Both the position numbers and the translations under genes were made by a program. A stretch of DNA of 64,000 nt from Trichoplax sp. H2 (taxonomy: Eukaryota; Placozoa; Uniplacotomia; Trichoplacea): the NCBI GenBank assembly GCA_003344405.1, contig NOWV01000148.1:124001-188000 (forward strand). The letters are read 5' to 3'. Under the pieces are notes generated by a model. It saw only the letters and a list, made by a program, of their open reading frames with translations, ran no database searches and was not told the DNA's origin. This document shows positions 50,316-61,340 of the stretch, in pieces. Within the stretch, counting starts at the first letter, position 1; the number at the start of each line of letters is the position of its first letter.

Positions 50316-50733
50316 TGTAAGACAGTGTAATATTGTATTCTAAGTTGATGATATATTTAGTAATGTCTACCGTAGGTGTTGTGTTCAACATGTGATAGAT
50401 ATACTCGTTAGAAGCTTAAGTATTAAATATAGCTAGCTTAGTAGCTGTAATCCTTTTGAAGAGGAGCGCTACAGTGCTCACACTAGAGCTTCACATGAAA
50501 GGTGTAAACTAGCCTGTATTTGAGATGCTAATACTGAAGTGTGTAGTAAGTAAGGTGCTAAGACTGTAAACGCGGAAAGGTATATAAGCGAGTAGTTTAG
50601 TATAGTAAGCTAGTTCTTTCTCGTTAGAGGTCCTCAGCTAATTGATTACGTTGTATCTTCATAAAGGAGGTTTTGTTCAATAAATCTTAATTTACTAAAG
50701 TTTTTTGAAGATTCTTGATCTATCAACCTCACA
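50316..50733 (+). mobile_element. Solo LTR (418 bp) with 5-bp target duplication
   Basis: The element starts TGTAAGACAG and ends CAACCTCACA (TG...CA termini). It is flanked on both sides by AACAC (50311-50315 and 50734-50738). The near-identical second copy of the locus has a single AACAC at 51833-51837 running directly into CCAGCGC, so it is the pre-insertion site. Inside are a TATA-like TATATAAG at 50581 and a poly(A) signal AATAAA at 50679-50684, correctly ordered for an LTR read on the plus strand. No internal retroelement sequence remains, so it was left by LTR-LTR recombination or is the end of an unassembled element. The superfamily cannot be named from the LTR alone. Confidence 0.87.
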
Positions 50734-50738
50734 AACAC

Positions 50739-51334
50739 CCAGCGCAAAATTCAGATAGATTGTCAAGTATCATATAATAAAATCTGACGGTAATCTTAAT
50801 CACTATTAGTAGTAGTAGTAGTAGCAGGTCAGCTATTTTATTAATGAGAAAGAAAAAAGGTGATGCCAATTTCGGAACTGTGATACATAAACAAAATTGC
50901 AAATAGATGCTTACTTCAAAGCTGTTACTCTTCAGATTTTTATGCTATAAATCGGACTGTATAAAATTTCAATCCAGGATTAATGCTTTTGATTCAATCA
51001 AGTCGACGTGTATTAAATCGACATACTGTAATAAGAAAAAGGTTGATAGATAAGATCTATAAATTAACAACAAATATCTGAATTGTCACTTTTTACTATA
51101 GCAACCTATAACTCACAATTTTGAATCTTTTTTCCAAACTGAATAGGCTATTCCAATAATTAATGAATACTTAATCAATTCATAAATTTATAAAAGGATG
51201 CTATTAATAATTAAAGAATAAAGACGTAAATTCTATTATTAATTAAATACTACCTAAGCTATTACTCTGAATTATCATCTTACATAATGACCTTTCCTAA
51301 GATTGAATGTATTAACGGTAAATGCATAGAAATA
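50739..51334. repeat. Duplicated block, copy 1 (GPCR 5' flank)
   Basis: Matches 51838-52433 base for base except about two substitutions near 50788-50794. It contains a short (AGT)n run at 50806-50823. The block ends exactly at the N gap. Confidence 0.95.
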
Positions 51335-51354
51335 NNNNNNNNNNNNNNNNNNNN
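51335..51354. other. Assembly gap of 20 N
   Basis: A run of exactly 20 N joins two stretches that overlap each other in sequence, so this is a scaffold join and not a measured gap. Confidence 0.98.
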
Positions 51355-51686
51355 TAATTAGGGTATGGTCCATACTTATTTCGATAGTGGTTTGTGTAAG
51401 AGCTATCGCTAATAGCCAAAATTACTAAGTATAAACTGCTGACCAAGTCACCAAGGCTTAAATTAAACAGCAAAAAGATGGATGGATTTCGACTAATGAG
51501 AAATCTATAGCGATTATTCACTATTAAATTTTTTGTAAAAATTGTCTTAGATTTATGGTAATTTAGTAGAAGTAATTCCGCAATAATGATAATATTGCAG
51601 GGCAAACTAACTAAACCTAACGACCAACATAGTCCACGAACAATATTATAGTGAAGAAATACTGAATAAGAACTGTAATTCAACAT
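51355..51686 (-). CDS. Partial second copy of the GPCR (5' part only)
   Basis: Encodes the first ~110 residues of the same receptor, from the ATG at 51684-51686 to the point where the gap cuts TM2-TM3. Only two residue changes are seen (Tyr to Asn in FTKYLIV, Leu to Phe in RYRLLIS). At the DNA level 51355-51837 matches 49833-50315 with about three differences. It is more probably the other allele than a second gene. Confidence 0.8.
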
Positions 51687-51837
51687 TTTATCGTTATCGT
51701 TATTAAACTACTTATCGTTATGTTGATATTGCAGAAGATAGACAATGGTAAAACGATCAAACCAAAGTATTGCGTATCGAAAATGTCGTAAGTTAAGTTT
51801 TTTTCGGTAAATATAAAACAGTCCAGGATCAGAACAC

Positions 51838-52433
51838 CCAGCGCAAAATTCAGATAGATTGTCAAGTATCATATAATAAAATCTAACGATAATCTTAATC
51901 ACTATTAGTAGTAGTAGTAGTAGCAGGTCAGCTATTTTATTAATGAGAAAGAAAAAAGGTGATGCCAATTTCGGAACTGTGATACATAAACAAAATTGCA
52001 AATAGATGCTTACTTCAAAGCTGTTACTCTTCAGATTTTTATGCTATAAATCGGACTGTATAAAATTTCAATCCAGGATTAATGCTTTTGATTCAATCAA
52101 GTCGACGTGTATTAAATCGACATACTGTAATAAGAAAAAGGTTGATAGATAAGATCTATAAATTAACAACAAATATCTGAATTGTCACTTTTTACTATAG
52201 CAACCTATAACTCACAATTTTGAATCTTTTTTCCAAACTGAATAGGCTATTCCAATAATTAATGAATACTTAATCAATTCATAAATTTATAAAAGGATGC
52301 TATTAATAATTAAAGAATAAAGACGTAAATTCTATTATTAATTAAATACTACCTAAGCTATTACTCTGAATTATCATCTTACATAATGACCTTTCCTAAG
52401 ATTGAATGTATTAACGGTAAATGCATAGAAATA
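51838..52433. repeat. Duplicated block, copy 2, continuing past the homology
   Basis: The counterpart of 50739-51334. It continues without a break into unique sequence at 52434, whereas copy 1 stops at the gap. Confidence 0.95.
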
Positions 52434-54243
52434 TTACTTGGTTAAGTATTGACCATAATTTACCAATTATACTGTGATACTGATAGAAACGCAATAATAG
52501 CGCACAATATAATACGAGTACAGTCATCTTTATTAAATACTTCTGTCACTACTTGACATAAAATATAATATTTCTATCTTTAAAGGCGCTCATCGGTTAA
52601 GAATATCGAAAACTGCCACAATAGTCTATTATGCACTTATCCTATAAAAAGTATTACATGTTTTTATAATAACAGTGATAATTATCAGTGTTGAACAAAT
52701 TATTTATTCTATTTCTGGTTGATCTCATTGCCAACAGAAAGATAAGCAATTGAATTTTTATAAAAATAGAAAAATTAATTCCATAGCATACCATAAATTT
52801 TAATGCTTAGCCATTTAAATTATACATTAAAATTATCAATTTTAGACGAAGGTTAATCCAAGACTATCTATTCATAAATAATTCATAGCATGGTCAAATA
52901 AAATAATCTAACTTATGTTAAATTTTATATAACTGTAGCAAAACCCCGTTCTACTAACTGTAATTAAAGTGTAGCTCACAAAAGTAATTTTAGAATAGCG
53001 GATTTTATTACTGGTTCTCTATCTATTGAGATACTACGCATATTATAGTACAACAAGCTCTGACAGACAAGGAAAACTTCCTTTAACAGCAGATCTTAGA
53101 AAAGAAGGACTAAGATCGACAATGATAGAAAAGCGTAGCTGCTTAAATATATTATCTAACTTGCTTGCAATATGATAATTGCGAAAAACATAATTCAGCA
53201 GTGATAACGTGTCTTCTCAAAAATACAACACGAACTACAGTTTCTTGTAAACTTCACTTTATTAAATAAGATTAGAATCGTCTCATGACTACTAAGGACT
53301 ATCTAGCTTCAATAGGACTATCTCAGGACTATCTTTTACAGCGATAGCTCGCGGTTTATATATCCTTTGTTACAGAATAAATTATACATATTGCAATCAT
53401 ATCTTGCCAATTAAGTCGCAAAATAAGAGTTTATCATCGCGCGAGCTATTTCATTATTTACGTGCCTAACTAAAGCACCATATTCATAAAAACTATACTA
53501 ATCTTGTAGAACAGTCTTATCCCTGTGTGACCGTAAGTAGTATAGAACTACCATACAGTAGAACTCCAGGTGTAAAGGAGCAAAGCATAAGTAATCTATT
53601 AGTTTAGTGTAGTAGTTCGCAACATAAGTTTGTGATATTTACTCATAATATTTCCGAGCTTGACTTATACCCAGTAAACTTTCTGTAAACTCTGTATGTG
53701 TAATGCTATACGCTTTGTATGTACTTAACAATACGTAAGCCTTCGATCACGCAAAAAGTAATAGAATTCGTATCGCACAACTAATGTGCACGTTTTAGTC
53801 TTACTATAACGTAATCTCTAAGGGAATAAAGTCCATGGAAACAAGTTGCCTTACTTTTCTGAGTACAATAAATAGTGACTCAATGCGTCTAGGTAGTTGC
53901 AACTGAATGAATGTCTTTTGTCCGTTGGATTAGTAATTATCGTCAACCTATTGATTCTATCAGTAATTAAGTAGAATGATTGCCGTAAGATTTTTTATTT
54001 CTAGATTTAACGTGCGTGAGTAGAATCTTTAACGAGATAGTATTTGATATTTAGATGTGTCCCTTTCAGTTGGTCTCTTCATTTCATAGGACACATATAT
54101 TGGTTTACTTTTGACTTTTAGTTTAAAACTTAAAACTCATTCGCAGCGCTAATTTTAAAGGTTAAGTTACCATTCAGTAATACTAAACAAGCTCCAAAAA
54201 ATCTGCACTTTCTAAATTCAGCTGTAAAATTCATTCACTAATC
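52434..54243. other. Spacer before the SVOP-like transporter
   Basis: AT-rich. It separates the leftward GPCR from the rightward transporter, so both promoters may lie in this wider region. No exon or repeat is recognised. Confidence 0.45.
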
Positions 54244-57200
54244 ATGATGCTCTCACGAAAACGTGAAGACAATATATGCACCCAGATGGATGCAGTAGAA
54301 AAGAAAGGCAGCGATGATGGTAATTTATATCATAAGAAGTATTTTAAGCACTAGAGCAATGCTTGTATCATAATGCAGTTGTTAGAATTCAGTGAGCACA
54401 TGAAGAATGATGTTACGGTATTTGCTCTTACCTGAGCGAGACTGGATACCGTAATTTACTAAGAATAGTCACTAGTATAGTATTTTTAAAGTAGACAAAT
54501 AGCAATGATCTTTAAAATTCGTAGAATAGATTGTAGCTATTTACTTAATTGTCATTTCTTTTTTAAAACTTGCTAAAGAGCTCCTTCACAACAGTATAGA
54601 CCAATGTAAGGAATTTGTAGAATACGTATGATTTTTTTTATGATAATACGTGTTTTGCCATAGATTTAAAGTACATTTTGACATATAAATATTTTGAGCT
54701 GCAAAATAGTTCTATTTGAATGTTATTGCTAACTAACACTAAAATTGAATGTTATCCTCATTTCAGACCATCTTCAAAAGTTTACGATTGCTGACGTTAT
54801 CGAACACATTGGCTTTGGGCCTTTTCAAATACGGAGTCTTTTCGTTATAGGATTCATATGGGTATGTCATAAATGACGATCATAGATGCTATAAAAATAT
54901 GTAAATTTTAGTGAACCAACCAAACTATTAATTGCTGAGATAACGCACGATTATTTTAGACTTTTCTAGCCTTCTCTAAGTACAACTGCGCTATATTACC
55001 GAACTACATCACCTTTTATATGCTAAGTAGAGCGGCTGATAGTATTAGACTATCCAACTATCATTCTATAGTATTTCAAATTAAACTAGCAATCAAACTC
55101 ACACGATAAAATAAATTTTAGCCTAGACTCCCGAAAACTGCTAAATTAATAGTAAGTATAGTTTAGCTTTAAACTGTACATTTCTAGAGTATACACTTAG
55201 ACAAAATAAGAATCCCAGGTCAAATGTTTTGGGTTCATACTTTACGAAATTACTAAGTAACATTAATTTCTACATTAATTAATGATCAAAATCGGTACAC
55301 ATGAATTCTATTAACTAAATATATCGCTAGAATCACAAAATCATAATATCTAATTCTTAATAAAAATTATGCTACGGATTATTTTAAATTCTAATCTGGA
55401 TAAAGCAGTCGGGTTTACACAATACTAAGATACTAAGTAAAATCTTCTATTATAATTAACCAAATAAATCATATTTTTTAAAGCTAGAATACTCATCTTG
55501 ATATAAAAACTAAGCTAAAGTAACTACAATACAAGAACTTGAAGAAAAATTTTAAAAGTTAGCCCTCATTACAGATAGGTAGAATTTACTCTTTTCCATT
55601 ATTACTTTTATGTTGAGACATCTTATTTAATTGTAAACCCGAGTTATATCAAAGTAATCAAGATAAAACTGTTGTGACTTGAAGCTTTGTCAATGAGTAT
55701 TTGAGTACAATAAATAAAAATCTGTTGGGCGATTATAATTACTACATCCGCTTTATGAATGACATAGTTTTAGTTTGCTTAATAATTCGGACTTGAGAAA
55801 AAATTACCGAATAAATTTTGTTAGATTATGTTAATCCCCTATATTTTATATACAGCGTGTCATCAATAGCTTCTGCCATCAGCTTAATGTTAAATATTAT
55901 TATAAAATTTTACTGATCTAACATTAGCTTTGATAGCTGATTAACGGTGATAATAGAGGCTAATACTATTAATTGTGTATTTATGGATTCGTTAATAAAT
56001 TATTGTTTATTATTCAATAAGTTGTAATCTGCATGAACATTTTAAAGAAGTGATATAACAAAATTTACGTATCTTTTATTTAGTTAACTAGTATGATTCG
56101 ATTCTCAATGTTATCCATACTTGGGCCGCTGTTAGCCTGTGACTGGGGAATTACAAAGTCCGAGGAAGCCTTAATAAACGCTGTATGTAAAATTAGCTAA
56201 ATTTGACGGGATTAAGACATTATGGTTTAGAGACTTTAGCTATTTACAGTAGTAACATGGAGTAAGGTAAAGCTGGAAAGTCGAATAATTTGTTATATTT
56301 ACATTAGAGCATAATTGTGTGGTGACTATTATAATAAAAGGTTGTAATCATACCATTAAGAGGTTATAAAATTTATTCATAACATATTAACTTCCTTTAA
56401 AAATAGGAAATTAAAATTTATTAATAAGGTTAGTTTTTGTTGTCACTTTTTTGTATTTTTTACCTCATTAGTTGTCATTTGCCGGCGATATTTTGGGATC
56501 TATTTATTTTGGATGGTTTTGTGATCGTTATGGTCGAAAATTGGTACTACTAGAGCTCAGATATAGCAAATTTAATAGCTCGTATATTGCAGCGCTAAAT
56601 TCTCATAACATTATTACATTGTCAGTAGTGGTTGAAATTTTCAGCTACCTTTTTCTTCCCTACAATTAACATTGATAAAATAGAATTTAATGTTCTTTAA
56701 TAATCTAGGGCGTTATTTTCGGAATCTTAAGTACTAGCTATATGTCAATGATCTCAGGCTTATCATCTGGGATTGAAATGATGCTGTTATTGCGATTTGC
56801 GTGTGGATTCACAGAGGGTGCCACCATTCAGTGGTGATCTCATGTCTTCCTCAAATTAATGTTTTTTAATGTGCTGTAAATTCTGGGGTTGTGAAATTTG
56901 AAAGTACCGTATTACCTGATGATAATGCAGAACTTTATTGTATAAAAAAATCCAAGAAGTGAAATTTTTTAATAAGTAAAGACCTTCTATTAGCAAGAAA
57001 CGCGCAGTAGCTATTTCAGATAATTTAGTAGCTGTATTGAATTCGGTATTAAAATCAACTTATATTATTTCCCGATTTAGTGTGACAATGGTAATTGAAA
57101 TAGTTCCAGCCAAAGCTAGAGCTAAAACGATAGCTTCTTTACGAGTAAGTTATGGTAGCTTTAAGAATGATGAATTTAATAATGTTAGATATTGCACTGA

Positions 57201-59484
57201 CTTAGGAAATTGTTAACAGTTTGTTTTATTAATAGGCATTCAATTTCATCGGTATAGCAGTGGAAGGCATAATAGCTTATCTTTTCCTATGCAAGTTTGA
57301 CTGGCGTATGCTAATTTATGCTACAGCAGTTCTCTATTTAATATCCATGCCTTTAACCTCGGTAGTAATATAGAAACGTTACGGTCGTTAGCTGTCTAAT
57401 TATTAAAAGAAAGATAATGAAAGGCCACAAACATTTTTGTTTATGATACAAATTTATTACCAAAAATACTAATTTATGTATGCAGATCCTTGTAGAATCT
57501 CCACGCTATTTGCTATTACATGGATTCTATAAAGAAGCAAGTAATATCATGAAAAATGCCGCAAAGCTGAATAATAAACCCGCACCAGAAGGAAAGCTAG
57601 TTGCTTCAGTTAAAGTATGAATTGTAATAGCCAAACAGTATATTTGTATGCATAGTGAAAATAGATTTGGTGATAGGCTGTCTAATAACCTAATATTACC
57701 TGTCATCTCTATCTTAAAGATAGAAAAATAAATTATATCTTGATCACGTTTCTTTTAATTTTGAAGATTAAATCATGTTTCATAAAACCTTTTAACTTAG
57801 ATAAGTGGCGGAACTGTTAAGGATCTATTTAAGCCTGCTTATAGAAGAATAACATTAATAGTTTGGCTTATAACGTAAATGCAATATTATAAAATTTATA
57901 ATATACGTAGTAGAATGGCATATTTCCATGTTTATCAAGGCGTTAACTACTAAGCACGTTCCTCAGATTTACCATTACCACAATGTATTTTGGCACCATC
58001 TGGATGGTTCCTTTATTAGTAAATGTCGATCGATGCAGTGAGTAATTAAGCAATACGATCGAATATTCCATATAAAGATATACCGCACTATTTCCCTTTA
58101 GAGATGCTTTAGCTAGAAGAAACTATGCATTCGTCTATCTTTAGTACTGAAAATTAATTTTTACTGCAGATAATTTAGCCGACTTTTTAAGGCTGAATAG
58201 TCCGATTTAGAATACCAGTATCAATAAAATTACTATAAATGAACGTAAGTTTATTTGCTATACTGTAGGTCTAGCTAAAGGACCAGCGAGGTATGCTTGT
58301 CGATGCAAGGTAATAAAAACCGCTAATATCATCGGAATTATTACTGGAGGTCTTGGAGAGCCAATAGGTATATTTAATGTTAAAAATTGATTTTTTCCCT
58401 ATAATTTAGCGCATGAGTAAAAGTTTCATTTTATAATATTTTAATACGTACAGAGAGTATAAATTTTGCGCATTTCTAATATTTTTACCAAAAGTATTCT
58501 ATATAGAAGTCAAATAGATTGGATATTAATTATATAGTCAATAGAACGGAAAAATTTGAAGGGTGACTGAATATAATTTTCGTTAAACGTTTCCTTTCAA
58601 TTGAAAATTTTAGGAGCCTTGATAGCTTTTACTTTGATTGACAGGCTCGGAAGAAAGAGATCTTTAATCTTGGGATTTTTTGTAACGGGAATCTCTTTCG
58701 TTCTACTTATGCTATGTACCAGTAGGCATGTTAATGGATCTTATAGAATCCGTCAAATCATTGCTGTAACATACTCTACAATTGTTAAATTTTTCTTGCT
58801 TTACTATGATTAGGTTACGTCACTATCATCACAAACTCAAAGTCGCGTGATAATTTCAATTTAATATCCTTGGCTTTGTTCTGTTATAGAGGAATTAGAT
58901 ACGCTTTGATCTTGTTAATAAGATCCTGCAATTGCTATTTACTTGATATATCTTATATATATATTTCCGAAGTGAGTGATTTCGAGGAATTAATTTCAGT
59001 AATCATCACTTTTGTGATCACAGGAACTATTAACATTTACTTATTATGAACTTAGATCTATCCTAACAAATTCCGAGCAACAGGTCTAGGTACCGCTAGA
59101 GCATTCGCTGGGTTGGGTAATGTATTATCATCTTTTATTGGCCAAGTAAGTTAGATCAAATGGTACCAAATTCAGTGTTGAAGAATTTTTCTAACTAAAT
59201 AGGAGTATAGTTTTTTTAGCTAAATGTAAGTTTGCGGCCAATTACGGATATTGGCCGCAACAGTAATATGCTATATGAAATTTATGTAATCTGAAACATA
59301 AAATAAGATTTGTTCATCATACCAAATAAATTTTAAATGATGGAATCACTTCATATCTTAGGCACTATTTTTAGCATCTGATATTGCAGCTTTAGCCACT
59401 TTTACTGGATTATCACTAGTAGGGCTTATGTGCAGCTTAACGATTACCGTTGAAACAAAAGGACGCTTGCTAAAAGTCAGTTAA
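54244..59484 (+). CDS. SVOP/SLC22-like major facilitator transporter
   Basis: Exons: join(54244..54319,54767..54861,56084..56182,56472..56543,56709..56830,57081..57144,57236..57361,57486..57614,57801..57874,57967..58037,58269..58367,58614..~58730,~58890..58971,59056..59145,59362..59484), roughly 480 residues. It opens with the SV2/SVOP signature (FTIADVIEHIGFGPFQIRSL) just before TM1. The loop 2-3 motif is GWFCDRYGRKL, its C-terminal-half counterpart is LIDRLGRKRS, and ESPRYLL follows TM6. The loop after TM10 reads ISEIYPNKFRATGLGTAR, and the tail carries VETKGRLL in place of PETKG. Relatives are synaptic-vesicle SV2/SVOP and organic-ion SLC22 carriers; the substrate is unknown. Phases close everywhere except between the exons near 58.7 and 58.9 kb. 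There every plausible donor is phase 0 or 1 and every acceptor phase 2, suggesting a one-base indel, a sequencing error or an unseen splice site. Confidence 0.83.
59232..59260. repeat. Perfect 10-bp GC-rich inverted repeat in the last transporter intron
   Basis: TTGCGGCCAA at 59232-59241 and TTGGCCGCAA at 59251-59260 are separated by nine bases. It stands out in an AT-rich intron and could form a strong hairpin. Confidence 0.7.
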
Positions 59485-60876
59485 ATTATAAGCGAGTATG
59501 GCAGAATTTTATGATTTTATTACTGCGTCAGTTAATAAATTCATAATTTTATGAATACTCAAACTATCGATATTTTATACTTTAAACTTCATGATGAAAC
59601 AAAGGAAACCGATTGATATTAAGAACAGAAATACTTTTAAGGTATATCTCCGAGTAGATCTTTGATACATAAGTGTTATGTTCGTACCAGACATTAGCAT
59701 ACTCATATTTTACTATTAATATAATAGTTTTGCACAACATTTAGGGCCTACTCACGAATAATCCAGATTTGTAGCTGATTAATTTAAGAAACTAAATATG
59801 CCGTAAAATTAAATGCATTTACACGTCCGATATCATGAAGATAATTTTCGATGTAGCATAATGTTATTGATTTTGTTACTTTTATTATATATTTCAATTT
59901 CTGAATATTACCGGAACAGTAGTTTATATGTAAATAAGAGCCATCGTTGTTATTCTCCATTGAAACAATTTATAGTAAGACTTATTTAAATCTTCAAAAA
60001 TTTAGAAGTAGTTTATCTTGCCAACAGCGATTAGGTTGATCGACTTAACGAAATGCAGCGACTTGAAGAATCAACCCGAATTCAATTTTAGATTATTTCG
60101 CTAGATCAGCACTTATCCTATTTTCAATAAATTTCGATAATTAGTGCTTAATCGTTTTATTTTAGTATGCATGTACTATGTGAATTTAATGGAATAAAAT
60201 GTTGCAAATACAACATAATTTGTGTTATCTTACTATTGAAGATAGGTTGCATAGTAGATTATGTTTGCATCAACTCCTATAATGTGCTAGTACTGCATTC
60301 GCATCGACAAAATGTCCAATTCCATTTCTTGCTAGGTTTTAGCATCAATTTTTGACAAACCTGAGAATGTTGTTTCCCTTATATTTAACGTAATAATTTA
60401 AGGTTTATGATATTATAAATAACTGTTAAATAGAGTCATATATGAATAATTTGTTTATTTATGGATGACTGAATAATATTTCATTAATTTTAAATCTAGT
60501 AATCGTCTTAATTGAAGAATAGAAATGAATAAATCAGTGCAATGCACTTATTCTAAAATGCGTAGTATTTTAGATTTAGCATGTTACAACACGAATAAAT
60601 ATGAGACAGTAATAGCTAATTACCCAAGACTCATTACCGTAATACTTGTATAAATAAATTGAAGTAATTGAAATAGATTACCGAACTTGATAAACTTGTT
60701 TGCTACTATCGCAAATTGAAATTTAAAAATAGTATAGAAATTAATAATCTATCAATTTCCACTTTATAGTATGAACTTAATCATAATGAACCTGACCAAG
60801 AAACCTCATCAAAATTTTTTTTTCATATCTCAACAGATTAGTCAAATATACCTTAATATTACTGACAAGATCAAGT
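59485..60876. other. Spacer between the transporter and its decayed copy
   Basis: AT-rich. It may once have held 5' exons of the downstream copy, but I can recognise none. The open frame at 60167-60355 has no supporting features. Confidence 0.4.
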
Positions 60877-61340
60877 ACTTGTTTTTTAACGAATGCCTTT
60901 GGGCTATATATTACCGAAGTGTGTAATCAACTTGTTGACACTAATGATATAAAAGGTTTTTTAAAACTTTATAAATAATCATAACTTGTCTAATTCTAAT
61001 TTAGATCTACCGAACCAAATTTAGAGCAATTGCTCTTGCAGCTGCTTGATCTATTGGTGGTCTAGGCATGTTCTATCGTCATTTCTTGCTCAGGTCTAGT
61101 CTATGAAAATTGCTTTATTCTATTTTTTCTTTTTGAACGTGAAATGATCAGACAGGATTACTGTAAATCGATGTATACAATGCATGACGCCTTTGCGGTC
61201 GTTTTCAGGTAATTGCTTTCTTTTTAGGTACTATTTACTAATTCAGACATCACGGCGTTAGCTACTTTTATAGGATTCGGAGTTTTACCAATAGTTTGTA
61301 GCATGATGACGTATTGAGACCAAAGGAACCTTGCTCAAAG
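60877..61340 (+). pseudogene. Decayed 3' exons of a second SVOP-like transporter
   Basis: Three segments repeat the order of the last three exons of the upstream transporter. Segment 1 ends near 60918 with FGLYITE then GT (compare SYIYISE). Segment 2 starts at 61005 with IYRTKFRAIAL (compare IYPNKFRATGL). It hits TGA at 61047-61049 and needs a frame change to read SSFLAQ before GT. Segment 3 starts at 61228 with LFTNSDITALATFIGFG (compare LFLASDIAALATFTGLS); it then reaches TGA unless shifted by one base, after which IETKGTLLK reappears. One in-frame stop and at least two frameshifts make it a pseudogene. It is diverged enough to be an old tandem duplicate, not an allele. Any 5' exons are lost or too decayed to see. 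Confidence 0.8.

Noticed and set aside
50158-50391. Extra N-terminal coding exon of the GPCR
   Set aside because: The frame runs into the LTR insertion and changes in the empty-site copy, so it is not a conserved coding sequence.
51708-52001. Leftward open frame rich in Leu/Ile beyond the partial GPCR
   Set aside because: It reads through the (AGT)n run and is broken by the LTR in the other copy; no family resemblance.
51312-52433. A second functional GPCR gene
   Set aside because: The copy is cut by the gap, differs by only a few bases and shares its flank with the first copy, which fits an allele better than a paralogue.
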